This document shows positions 8,813 to 17,134 of a DNA stretch of 23,737 nt, in pieces. Source of the stretch: Euprymna scolopes (lineage: Eukaryota; Mollusca; Cephalopoda; Sepiida; Sepiolidae). Below the pieces are notes generated by a model that had not been told where the DNA came from, searched no databases, and was given only the letters and a program-made list of their open reading frames with translations. Location: contig CM044528.1 of NCBI GenBank assembly GCA_024364805.1, forward strand, positions 23,501,932-23,525,668. The letters run 5' to 3'. The number at the start of each line of letters is the position of its first letter. The stretch's first letter is position 1. The translations under genes were made by a program, and so were the position numbers.

Positions 8813-8853
8813 CAGCTCCCCCAATATGAAATGGGACAAAAATAAAAATTATA
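8812..8853 (-). mobile_element. Fragment related to the U2-headed SINE body
   Basis: On the minus strand this reads ATAATTTTTATTTTTGTCCC then ATTTCATATTGGGGGAGCTG. It matches the middle of copy A (CAATTTTTATTTTTGTTCC then GGGGGGAGCTG) with a length difference. It abuts the poly(A) of the LINE at 8536, so it is either a truncated SINE or a shared segment. It is short, hence the low confidence. Confidence 0.4.
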
Positions 8854-9060
8854 TGACATACTTTTTGAAGAAATTTTTTCATAATAAAAATGAAATATTA
8901 AAAAGTAATTTGATTGGGTTATTTTTGTACATCTCCACATACAATAAACTATCTTCAATTATACTTAAATCAAAGATGACTTAATAAACGTCTGTTTCCC
9001 TAAGCTTTGTTGGTGCTATATCGTTTTTGCTACATATTTTTACATATTTTATTTTTACAT
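8854..9060. other. AT-rich sequence, nothing recognised
   Basis: This is low-complexity AT-rich DNA between the SINE fragment and the palindrome. No supported feature was found. Confidence 0.4.
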
Positions 9061-9061
9061 C

Positions 9062-9116
9062 ATGCCATTTTGAATTTTATCAAACAAAGTTTGTTTGATA
9101 AAATTCAAAATGGCAT
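9062..9116. repeat. Perfect 55-bp palindrome (27-bp arms, 1-bp centre)
   Basis: Bases 9062-9088 are the exact reverse complement of 9090-9116, centred on G at 9089. The arm starts ATGCCATTTTGAATTTTATC. The right arm is the start of a ~280-bp segment duplicated at 9609. The second copy lacks the inverted arm, so the left arm looks like a local inverted duplication of the first 27 bp of the unit. Confidence 0.98.
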
Positions 9117-9380
9117 AATGGAAAAACAAAAAGGTATTTGCAGTTTCTCTTCCAATTTTCGGATTTTTATCATGTCAGATCACACTTCATTTCCTTTTGA
9201 CGGATTGATTGTTGCTATTTCTTCTGATGAGTTAAGGGCATAATAGATTCACTGATTGATATAATAATTAAGTGATTGATTTTGCGCTATGAAACAGATA
9301 CTGTGAAGAATTGTATAAGTCAACTGAATTAAAGGAATAAATTATAAGATGGTCAACATCATGAATTTTGGAATATAACT
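9101..9380. repeat. Direct duplication, unit 1 (partner at 9609-9887)
   Basis: About 280 bp matches 9609-9887 with a few substitutions and short indels, at an offset of 508 bp. Shared blocks include TTCTCTTCCAATTTTCGGAT, TTTCTTCTGATGAGTTAAGG and AAGATGGTCAACATCATGAA. A 78-codon ORF at 9007-9243 crosses the palindrome and unit; the matching frame is not kept in unit 2, so it is not called as coding. Confidence 0.95.
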
Positions 9381-9389
9381 TTTTATTTA

Positions 9390-9427
<38 letters not shown>
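9390..9427. repeat. (TC)n(TA)n compound microsatellite
   Basis: About ten TC repeats are followed by about eight TA repeats, in the spacer between the two duplicated units. Confidence 0.95.
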
Positions 9428-9608
9428 TAGTTTCGTATATGCAAAGATGTGTAATAGATAATAATTATTGATGTTATTTTCATAAATATGGATATATTAA
9501 TTATAATTAATAAAATTACTAATTATCAAATAAAACATTTCTGGCAGAATATGCCTAAATTAATAGAATTTGTTAGTATGAATATATGGGTTTAGTTACT
9601 TTATTTCT

Positions 9609-9887
9609 AAATTCAAAATGTCGTAATGTAAAAATATTATAAGGTATTTACAGCTTCTCTTCCAATTTTCGGATTTTCAATCATGTCAAAACGCACTTTA
9701 TTTCCTTTTGATGGATTGATAGTTGCTATTTCTTCTGATGAGTTAAGGGCAAAATAGATTCACTAATTGATATAATAATTAAGTGATTGATTTTGTGCTA
9801 CGAAACAGATACTGTCAAGAATTGTAAATGTCAACTGAATTAAAGGAATTGTAAGATGGTCAACATCATGAACTTTGGAATATAGAC
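9609..9887. repeat. Direct duplication, unit 2 (partner at 9101-9380)
   Basis: It starts AAATTCAAAATGTCGTAATG and follows unit 1 to CATGAACTTTGGAATATAGA. It lacks the palindromic left arm of unit 1. Moderate divergence suggests an old duplication. Confidence 0.95.
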
Positions 9888-9934
9888 TTCTGTCATTCAT
9901 TCACTATGTATATATACATATATTAGTGTTGGTA

Positions 9935-10103
9935 CGATTAATCGGAATCAGAATCGAAAATCGGAAAAATAGGAAGATTTGGGGGTATCAGAATCTGAAA
10001 AATTGATGGCTATTTCCGATGCCAAAACGGTTCTTTTAATTGTCTTTTTTTATTGGATTTTGTTTTATTGATTTTATAATATCAGTAAAGCTTAAATCGA
10101 TAG
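9935..10103 (+). mobile_element. Possible hAT-type MITE end, cut by the assembly gap
   Basis: TAGTGTTGGTACGATTAATC followed by GGAATCAGAATCGAAAATCG resembles the terminal repeat of hAT-group MITEs. The sequence is lost in the gap at 10104, so the partner repeat cannot be seen. Confidence 0.4.
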
Positions 10104-10383
10104 NNNNNNNNNNNNNNNNNNNNNNNNNNNNNNNNNNNNNNNNNNNNNNNNNNNNNNNNNNNNNNNNNNNNNNNNNNNNNNNNNNNNNNNNNNNNNNNNN
10201 NNNNNNNNNNNNNNNNNNNNNNNNNNNNNNNNNNNNNNNNNNNNNNNNNNNNNNNNNNNNNNNNNNNNNNNNNNNNNNNNNNNNNNNNNNNNNNNNNNNN
10301 NNNNNNNNNNNNNNNNNNNNNNNNNNNNNNNNNNNNNNNNNNNNNNNNNNNNNNNNNNNNNNNNNNNNNNNNNNNNNNNNNNN
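10104..10383. other. Assembly gap, 280 N
   Basis: This is a run of N. The right side opens directly into (TA)n, which probably caused the break. Open frames spanning the gap are artefacts. Confidence 1.

Positions 10384-10412
<29 letters not shown>
10384..10412. repeat. (TA)n microsatellite
   Basis: About 14 TA repeats at the right edge of the gap; its true length is unknown. Confidence 0.97.
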
Positions 10413-10416
<4 letters not shown>

Positions 10417-10548
10417 CATTGCTCCTGGTAATAATAAAAAATAAAGTTTGTTTCATTTTGTTTTCGAGTTTGATTCGATTTTTAAGTTTTATATGTGCGG
10501 ACAGTGTTTTTTAAAGGTGATTTTGCCAGAGTAATCCAACATCGACGT

Positions 10549-10790
10549 AGTCCATACCTATTTATATTAGCGAGAACCTCAGCAGAGTGCTTGATTATTA
10601 AGAAAATTAAAAAAAATAAGAGCATGATATTTAATCATATATATGTTACGGAAATCAGAACAACAATGCCATACCTATTAGTACCTGTTAGTGAGAGAGA
10701 ACTCCAACAGTGCTCGATTATTAAGAAAGTTAACCAAAATAAGAGCATAATATTTAATCATATGTGTTACGGAAGATCAGAACAACATTG
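10549..10790. repeat. Two tandem units of about 119-124 bp
   Basis: Unit 1 is about 10549-10667 and unit 2 about 10668-10790. Shared text includes CCATACCTATT, GATTATTAAGAAA, ATAAGAGCAT.ATATTTAATC and GTTACGGAA.ATCAGAACAA. A 118-codon ORF at 10495-10851 is generated by these units and the adjoining fold-back repeat and has no protein signature. Confidence 0.9.
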
Positions 10791-10956
10791 GTACCGTCAG
10801 TTTCAATTTCAAACCAAGGGGACCAATTTCTGTTTATTTCCAAAGAGATAGATATACACAGAGGTTGAAGAGTCCGCCATAGGCGACCAAATATTAGTCC
10901 CCTTTTGTTTCGATTTGAAACTGACGGTACCGATGCTGTTTTGATCTTTAACATAC
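10762..10956. repeat. Fold-back or MITE-like element, ~50-bp inverted arms
   Basis: The core arms are 10775-10823 and 10897-10946. On the outer side both begin GATCA(G/A)AACA(A/G)CAT(T/C)GG and run through TACCGTCAGTTTCAA to AGGGGAC. Weaker pairing continues to about 10762 and 10956. The loop is about 73 bp. The arms are about 85% identical. No target-site duplication could be defined, partly because the left arm merges with the tandem repeat. Confidence 0.85.
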
Positions 10957-11828
10957 AGAGAAAATTTATTTATTTTTTGTGTTGTTTACATTCATGATTG
11001 TCTCTGTGACATCTTTACCTTTCTCTCTTTTTCCTATTGATTTTGTATAGATCTGTTTGTGTGCCCCCCCCCCCAAAAAAAAACAATCCACAAGAACAGG
11101 AAGGATGTGAGGGTTAAACTAAGAATACCCCCTACTCCACTCTTACCTCTTTAGGTAATCAGCTGATCAATTTATTGATCTGCTGAGCCATTATTGGTGG
11201 GGGAATGGCTGCCGGGAGAATCGATAGCCTTCTTTTGCTCGCCCCCTCCCTATACCACTCTAACCCCCCCTCGTGCCCCATGCAGCACCTCCCACCCCAC
11301 CCCCGCCTCCGGTACTGACAAAGATAACAGCGATGTTGTCACGGGGATAGCAATCTCTAAAGAAACTACTATAGAACAATGACAATGCCCATATCAATTT
11401 CAGGTGGAGGATTCAAAGAGAAGAGAAGAAACGTGGAGAGATACCGTCTTCGCCCCCCCCCCCGGAAAGGGAAGAGAAGTGATCTCATCTTAGAGTAACT
11501 TCATATACACTTCCCTCCCATATCTACTACCCCATTTTGCTTTGATCCCATCTAGAATTCAGCCCCGTTTAGAGATCGACCTGCTTGTTTTCATGATGAG
11601 GTGAGGAGGGGGGGGGCATCAAGCCGAAAAACAGTGGACGGTTTACCACCTAGAGAGGGGTTGGAAAAGTTCCATCAACACTCCTTGTTTATTTTTGGAC
11701 CAACACCCGGACCTCCTCCACCCGAACCTCAAGCCAATAAAATAAATAAACCAACGAATGTTTTTTCTTTTTTGATTTTTTTTTAAATATTTTTTAAATT
11801 TTTACACAATTTTCATTTTACTTATATA
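10957..11828. other. Low-complexity stretch with C and G homopolymers, no gene
   Basis: C or G runs of 8-11 occur near 11064, 11453 and 11610 in otherwise AT-rich DNA. The ORFs here (such as 11194-11382 and 11601-11786) are short and proline-rich because of C-rich sequence. No element end or RNA gene was recognised. Confidence 0.4.
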
Positions 11829-11893
11829 CTAGCAGGACCCGCTAACTGGCGTTGACCAGTGGAAGCATGCCCCTATCCTCTCGTAGAAAAATT
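11829..11893 (-). mobile_element. Helitron 3' end (antisense)
   Basis: On the minus strand the end reads CACTGGTCAACGCCAGTTAG then CGGGTCCTGCTAG, followed by T. It compares with the CTGGGCAACGCC..GCTAG end at 6070. The element extends rightwards, probably through the duplicated block at 11894-12502, but no TC start was found. Confidence 0.55.
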
Positions 11894-12502
11894 AAAGTAT
11901 GGTTGTTGTTGTTGCCCAACACCCACTCTCCTCATGTTAAGAACGGCTTTCGGAATAGACACCCCATTTTAGTAGTGGGGGACTGTCCAAATATTTGCCA
12001 CAAATTTAACCTTGATAATTACTATCAGAATCCCCACGTACAAACGCTCTGAACCAACAAAGAAATTTGGGGGTGGCAATGTCGGTCGGCTATAATTTGA
12101 TTTGTTCAAAACTACTTGTATCCACCAAATATGAGATTTTCTTAATCAGCATAGTGGAAAACTATAAAAGTTGTCATTTTAAAGGAAAGTGTGTAGGTGG
12201 AGCGAAGGTAAAGATTTATTTAAAAAAAAAAAAAGAATCGGCCTATAATCAACCCCCCCTTCATAAAAGCAATAAAGTATGGCTATTGTTGTTGTCCAAC
12301 CCCCAACCTTCTCATGTTAAGAACGGCTTTCAGAACGGACACTCCCAACCTTCTTTGTCACCCGCAACATTCTCATATTAAGAAAGGCTTTTGGAGGAGA
12401 CACCTCATCCTGTGAGTGGACCATGGGTGGAGCGGGCTTGTCAGAATATTTGCTCCATATTTAACCTTGATAATTGCAGTCAAGACTCCAAGGTGCAAAT
12501 AC
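11894..12502. repeat. Duplicated block within the presumed Helitron
   Basis: The block at 11894-12045 (AAAGTATGGTTGTTGTTGTT, CTCATGTTAAGAACGGCTTT, ATTTAACCTTGATAATTAC) recurs at 12277-12502 (AAAGTATGGCTATTGTTGTT, CTCATGTTAAGAACGGCTTT, ATTTAACCTTGATAATTGC). Inside the second block the segment CATGTTAAGAACGGCTTT..GGA.A.ACACC is repeated again (12313-12343 and 12372-12402), so it is longer. The open frames across it are repeat-derived. Confidence 0.85.
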
Positions 12503-13519
12503 TAACAAAAGGAAAACAAAACAAAACCAACAAACAAAAAAAAAATAGTATGTTTGTTGGTTTCTTCAGTATAATTGTAAACAGAAAAAGAAAAAACTAT
12601 GATATCTGTAAATTATATGTATTTTGCTTCACAAATTTTTTTTTTGTAGGGGAGGTAGTTGTGCATTAATGTGAGGGTATAAGTATGTACCTTTATGATT
12701 ATGAGCATTTAATAATTTTTTATTTGGTTTAATATTTATAAAACTATTGCTTCCTGTAGAGAGCGGCCACATTTGTAAAGGTCTGATGTGTTCGTTTTTT
12801 ATAAGACGGTGTTTATTCTGGAATAATAGATTATTATGTTCTCAGCCAATGAGAATAGCTGGAATGTTAGTAGGGAGAAATTATTTTTTGAATTGGGAAG
12901 TGGAAAGGTAATTGTATGCCTATGACTGTGTGAAGTTAAGAACGGTGTCAGGGCAATATAGTTATAATGTATATACATTTTGCTGCTCTTAACTGGGGCT
13001 GGTGGGAGGACTTTAGATTTCAAAGGAAAAATAGGAACTACTTCCTCTAAAGATATTGGCGATCATAATGATTCTCCTAGGATGCAATGTAGGATTTTAT
13101 TATAACGAATAAAGGTGTATAAAACGGTGTTCTCAAGTTACATAAGATGGTGGATAATAGTTTAGGCATAATAAATTTGTATGTGGCATCTGTTATTGTT
13201 AACTTATGGTAATTTGGTGCGGAGGGGAATTTCTGCAATCAAAATATGATATATGGAGATATATATTTTATTAAAAAAAAAATATGATTTGTGAAACTTA
13301 AGTAGGATGACTCCCCCCCTCAAATCTACCCGGTGTGCTTGCTGTGTATGGTGAATAAGAACTTTAGCTAGTGATGAGGATGACTATAGATCCCCCTCCA
13401 CTCCACTCTATTTTTTTTAAGAATAAAAAGAGATATAACTCAAAGCCTGACAACGGGAAAAAGGGTGTAGGAAAATGCAAAATCTGGAGGGGGGGGGGTA
13501 GTGGTAAAATTGAATATCC
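12503..13519. other. AT-rich stretch, nothing recognised
   Basis: Poly(A/T) runs and short ORFs without protein features are present. A run of nine G lies at about 13490. No supported gene or element was found in this ~1 kb. Confidence 0.4.
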
Positions 13520-13747
13520 GTATTTACTTGCCTCCCCACCCCCACGAGAGCACAGTTAGACACAAGGTAGGCTTATAATGCAAAGGAGGGGAGGTTCAGC
13601 TCCTCAAAAAGAGGTACTATAATTGGGACAAAGATAAAACCAACTTTTTCAGTCTAGAAGGATTTCTCTTTCACTGACCAAGGACAGAAAAGACAAAGTG
13701 CAGCATAAGAACAGATACTACACTCTGCTCTTAGCCAAAAGGTTAAT
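13520..13747 (-). mobile_element. U2 snRNA-headed SINE-like element, copy B
   Basis: On the minus strand the head reads AACCTTTTGGCTAAGAGCAG then AGTGTAGTATCTGTTCTTAT. This is the best U2 match of the three copies (cf. GGCCTTTTGGCTAAGATCA, GTGTAGTATCTGTTCTTAT). The body then leaves U2 and follows copies A and C: GCTGCACTTTGTCTTTTCTG, TCCTTGGTCAGTGAAAGAGA, AATCCTTCTAGACTGA, TTTATCTTTGTCCC, GAGGAGCTGAACCTCCCC, and 3' GTGTCTAACTGTGC..GGGGAGGCAAGTAAATA. It has no Sm site or other downstream U2 domains. A worn flanking duplication (TTGAATATCC / TTAATGCATCC) is possible. Confidence 0.88.
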
Positions 13748-13790
13748 GCATCCTTAGCTGGTATTTATCTTCCTTCCACAACAAGAAAGT

Positions 13791-14040
13791 GTGACACAAG
13801 GTTAGAAGGTAGGATTTTAAAAGCCAGCGCATTAGAGGAAGGGAACTTTGGCTTACAAAAAATGCCTGGGTAGCCCCATAGGCATTTCCTGATAGGGGCA
13901 TCTCAGGTGATTAACAATAAATTAACCCCTTCTAAAGGAGTGAGAAGACAGAGCACAATCAACAGTGACCTAGACTTTGGTATGTTGTGTGGGCCTTCAA
14001 GGGAAACATCCTCCCCAGCCTCTGTGCCCCAGCTTGCTAG
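13791..14040 (+). repeat. Interspersed repeat R, copy 2
   Basis: Bases 13791-13920 match the minus strand of 15388-15500 almost perfectly, apart from a 14-bp difference at about 13883-13897 where copy 3 lacks GCATTTCCTGATAG. It matches 4405-4490 at lower identity. Following text to 14040 includes a CT-rich end and then poly(T). The element class is unknown. Confidence 0.85.
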
Positions 14041-14115
14041 CGTCAAATTTAATTTTCATTTCTTTTTTTTTTTTTTTTTTTTTTTAAATATAATAATTTA
14101 AAAAAAAAAAAAATG
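14041..14115. repeat. Long poly(T) followed by poly(A)
   Basis: About 22 T, an AT spacer and about 14 A form an AT-rich imperfect inverted repeat. It could mark the tail-to-tail junction of two old insertions. Confidence 0.8.
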
Positions 14116-14329
14116 TTACTCTTTTTTCACTCCCCCCAAACAACATATATTGCCCCTTGGACATAAAGGGCTATTATTTGGGGTTGTGTCTAACAGAAGA
14201 CTGTGGGAAGTTGAGCAGCGAGATACCTGTTTATATTACAATTAAACTTTGGCAGGTTAGTACAGCCAGGGAAGCAGGAAATAGGGAAGACACTATTAGA
14301 GAAGAAGGCTTTCTGATATCTAGGGGTCT

Positions 14330-14476
14330 CAACAGTAAAGGAGTGGAATTTTGCTGCTTGTCAGGAGTATGCATGCCAAGGGGGCATCAAAACCCATTCC
14401 ATTGAAGTACTTATGAAACAGGCACAGGAATGCAACATTGTAGAAATCGTTCAGGAGTTGGAGCGTATCCGATAGT
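14330..14476 (+). pseudogene. Possible degraded coding segment
   Basis: One frame is open for about 48 codons, starting within TCAACAGTAAAGGAGTGGAA. It gives STVKEWNFAACQEYACQGGI, KTHSIEVLMKQAQECN, then IVEIVQELERIR and a TAG. The C-terminal half is amphipathic and helix-like and faintly resembles the segment after the P-loop of protein tyrosine phosphatases, but the CX5R signature is not present. It may be an exon remnant, a decayed gene copy or chance. No splice sites were assigned. The weak resemblance is not enough to name it. Confidence 0.2.
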
Positions 14477-14526
14477 GTGGCATTGCGGTGATGGGACAGA
14501 GATTGGGGCTTGGCTGATAGTGTGGG

Positions 14527-14807
14527 TTGGTTGGTTGATCGTTTTTGTTTTACGGCATATCAACCCTTTTCACGTTATTTAATGCTGAATCCAGTGATTC
14601 AGGAGAAAAATTTTTAATAGAATATATTTGTTTTCTTTTTTTCAAATCGATTTCTATTTAACGCATAGTTGGGACCCTAACAGGTACTACCACTCTGGGT
14701 CAGAGTGGACCTGGGAGCAATGGCAATTAAGGGGTGGCTCCACACTCCCCAAAGCCCGCAAACTGGGGCCTCACCATTGGATATAGTTTAAGGTCATATC
14801 CAGGACC
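14527..14807 (-). mobile_element. SINE-like retroposon with (AACC)n tail, copy 2
   Basis: A perfect 11-bp target-site duplication GATAGTGTGGG lies at 14516-14526 and 14808-14818. On the minus strand it begins GGTCCTGGATATGACCTTAA and ends AAGGGTTGATATGCCGTAAA then ACAAAAACGATCAACCAACC. It matches the copy at 6688-6970 over the full ~281 bp. The independent duplications prove separate insertions of a single family. Confidence 0.93.
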
Positions 14808-14834
14808 GATAGTGTGGGACCTATTAAATTGATG

Positions 14835-15130
14835 CTTCTTTGTTGAACCCTGTCTAAGAGTGAAAAGTAGATGCACCAGCTCAGATGTGGCAGCAATACT
14901 TCGTGCATAGGCGAATGGTGGCCTTGTAGAGGTGCAAGATACTCTCAGGTGTGAGTAGTTTTCTAGCTCGATAGCGGGAACCTACCTTCTTTGTAGCAGC
15001 TTTCGCAGTGTCCTAAATGTATTTGTTTCAGTTCATATATTGCCTAGAAATGTTAGGCCGAGGAGTTTGAATGTAGAATTCTCAGGTAGGGTGTTATTTG
15101 TCATAGATGTAGGCAGTCGGAGAGGTGTTT
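14835..15130 (-). mobile_element. LINE reverse-transcriptase fragment (CR1/Jockey-like)
   Basis: On the minus strand the readings ENSTFKLLGLTF, AKAATKKVGSRYRARKLLTP then ESILHLYKATIRLCTKYCCH can be seen, with frame changes and at least two stops. They correspond to TFTSDLKLNTYIKSVAKVAG..AILYLYKGQIRPRMEYCCH in the LINE at 22985-23530, so the two are related families. This is an old, decayed piece of the RT thumb region. Confidence 0.8.
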
Positions 15131-15390
15131 TGTAATTGTCAAAGGAGTTTTACTCGCATGAAATGTTGCCATCTCTAAAAGGAACTGTCTCACCATTTCT
15201 TTTTCATTTCGTTCCATGACTGACCTTTGGAATTAGGCACAGGTGTGAGAAGTTTTCTAGCTCGATAGCGGGAACCCACCTTCTTTACTCGCATGAAATG
15301 TTGCCATCCATAAAACAAACTGTCTCACCATGTAAGCTTTTCCTTTCTCTTTCATTTCGTCCCATGACTGCCTTTGGAATTAGGCACATG
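14948..15390. repeat. Nested direct repeats
   Basis: GTGTGAG(T/A)AGTTTTCTAGC, with the following TCGATAGCGGGAACC.ACCTTCTTT, occurs at 14950-14993 and 15243-15287. TTTACTCGCATGAAATGTTG..AACTGTCTCACCAT..TTGGAATTAGGCACA occurs at about 15147-15242 and 15284-15389. A local rearrangement copied part of the LINE fragment next to the flanking repeat. Confidence 0.85.
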
Positions 15391-15500
15391 TTAATCACCT
15401 GAGATGCCCCTATGGGGCTACCCAGGCATTTTTTGTAAGCCAAAGTTCTCTTCCTCTAATGCGCTGGCTTTTAAAATCCTACCTTCTAACCTTGAGTCAC
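15388..15500 (-). repeat. Interspersed repeat R, copy 3 (inverted)
   Basis: This is the reverse complement of 13791-13920, with near identity in GTTAGAAGGTAGGATTTTAA, AAGCCAGCGCATTAGAGGAA and TGCCTGGGTAGCCCCATAG. It lacks 14 bp present in copy 2. With copy 2 it forms a 1.5-kb-spaced inverted repeat. Confidence 0.88.
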
Positions 15501-15686
15501 AAGTAAGTCACGCGTTTCCCTACACATATCAAAGATTGAAAAATACTACACTAGAACATCCCAGCCCGCTTGAAAAGCAACTCTCTGGCTTCTTATTGCT
15601 ATCCACTTAGTTTGAGCTCAATTGGTCAGCATGAATATCCACTTGTCAGGACAAAAAAAAAGTCACAGAATACAACTCCAACTTAC

Positions 15687-15880
15687 CTTCGTCTTGATTT
15701 TGGGGTTACACAGTTGTCCCCAGAGGTCCTTCGCTGATGAGAGGTACTCCAATGCCTAACAAGCCGAACCGTTTCACTGTTTACTTCCCATGATCTTGAA
15801 GACGATGGGCTGGAAGAATGGTTCACTTCTAAATCAACATTATTCGAAGTTTTCCTTCGCTTTCGACTTGGACTTTCACT
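15687..15880 (-). CDS. Internal coding exon, RNF38/RNF44-like E3 ubiquitin ligase
   Basis: The minus strand shows an acceptor (T-rich tract, TTTTTTCAG|AGTGAAAG) and a consensus donor (ACGAAG|GTAAGT), 194 bp apart. One of three frames is open throughout: 64 codons plus 2 nt, reading SESPSRKRRKTSNNVDLEVN, then HSSSPSSSRSWEVNSETVRL, then VRHWSTSHQRRTSGDNCVTP and KSRR. The other frames hold stops. The pattern SPSxKRxR..S, SPSxxxxWE, VR and SGxxCxTPxxRRR resembles the disordered N-terminal region of RNF38/RNF44, RING-H2 E3 ligases that attach ubiquitin to target proteins. The RING domain itself is not in the window. It is Ser/Arg-rich and has no membrane segment. The local 15500-15900 stretch is free of repeats, as expected around a conserved exon. 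The exon call is strong; the family name is moderate, because it rests on recalled patterns. Confidence 0.75.
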
Positions 15881-16024
15881 CTGAAAAAATAAAAATAAAA
15901 ATAAATTAAAACGAAAGCATTTAGAAAAAAAACAAAAAACAAAAACAATTTCATTAACATTATCAGCGCATTTAATTTAACATCCGTTTTACATTTTGTC
16001 ATCTTTAAGAAATTGACTTCCATA

Positions 16025-17120
16025 GTAACTTATCTCTGGCCAAGTCTTTATTTCTCCCTCTTTCTCTTAAATCGATTCATCACTTCTAACCATGTTTTTC
16101 TTCACCTTCCCCTGTGAACTAAACTTGCTACCTCAATGGTCTACATCTACTAATCCAAGAACTCATCCATTCTTTCAACGTGACCATACCATCAAAGTTT
16201 CCTGTTCTGCATTCATCTCCCTATGCTGTCCATATTTGATATTCTTCTTTACTCATCAGAACTAAGTCTCATATAATACACCCATCGTATCAGTTTCATA
16301 TCATATCTTTCCATGCAACGCATGTCCTCAACCCTCGCCGGTCAGGTTTCACTTCCATACATCATCGCACTGGCAATAATGCTTTAGTAATGGCAGAAGT
16401 TCTCTGAACTAACTCCATCCACTTCTTACAATTTTTACAATCACACTAGCACCTGCTACACACTGTGCTCCCATGGTATCACCAAGCTAAAAAAATCTCA
16501 AAAGCTTCGCCATCCAAATATATTACAAAAAAAAAAAAAAAATATTACAGGGCTTTACATTGCGAGTGAAACAGTCGTATTTGCGAGTGATTTTTCCAAG
16601 TGATGACTAGAAATAATAAAACGATTATCTTTTCGTGATTGTGTTTTTTTTTTCACCGATAATTGTCGAAAGCTCATTACCAGTAAAAATATCTTTTCAG
16701 CCTTTATTTTTTTTTTAATAAAACTTAAAAGTTCACTAGAACAATATACTCTTCTTTTTTTTTTTTGACGAATGTTAAATAGAACACTAAGTGCGCTTTT
16801 TTTTTTTTTTACTTAGTTTTACTTTGTCCCAATACACATATCTGACAGACTCTTCCCTTAGTCGACAATGGTAACGCTAAGCTGATTAGTAATGGCAAAG
16901 TTATCTAAACTAACTTCATCCACTTATAGTTTTCATCATCAACACTAACACCTGCTCCACCCTATGCTCCAATGCTAGCACCAAGATAACAAAACTTATT
17001 GACATCCAAATATACCTTGTCCAAGTCCAAGTTCTCAGTTATCACCATTTTCTTAATTCTTGGACACAAACTGACCAGAGAAAATTTTAACAAAAATTGT
17101 CATTGAATTCTATGCAACAC
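16025..17120 (-). mobile_element. Decayed LINE reverse-transcriptase pieces (GDTxGxxGGAGAS family)
   Basis: Two antisense pieces lie at about 16025-16540 and 16830-17120, separated by poly(A/T)-rich DNA. The first reads LGDTMGAQCVAGASVIVKIV and GWS.FRELLPLL on the minus strand, then degraded text towards the C-terminus (KTWPEIS-like). The second covers the equivalent YLG..AGASV region up to LTNQLSVTIVD. Several stops and frame changes make both inactive. The same family recurs at 17501-17705, 17815-18790 and 19065-19500. Confidence 0.7.
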
Positions 17121-17134
17121 CCTGTGCCGACAGC

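Noticed and set aside
10036-10456. Long open frames on both strands across 10036-10456
   Set aside because: They are made almost entirely of N and TA repeats; there is no real sequence to support them.
10495-10851. 118-codon plus-strand ORF
   Set aside because: It is built from two tandem units plus one arm of the fold-back element.
11670-11745. Proline-rich peptide (GPTPGPPPPEPQ) followed by AATAAA
   Set aside because: It comes from C-rich low-complexity DNA, has no upstream exon signals, and the polyadenylation-like hexamer is common in AT-rich sequence.
15829-16023. 64-codon minus-strand ORF overlapping the exon
   Set aside because: It reads the exon in a different frame and crosses the splice acceptor into the T-rich intron; the exon's own frame is open across its full length.
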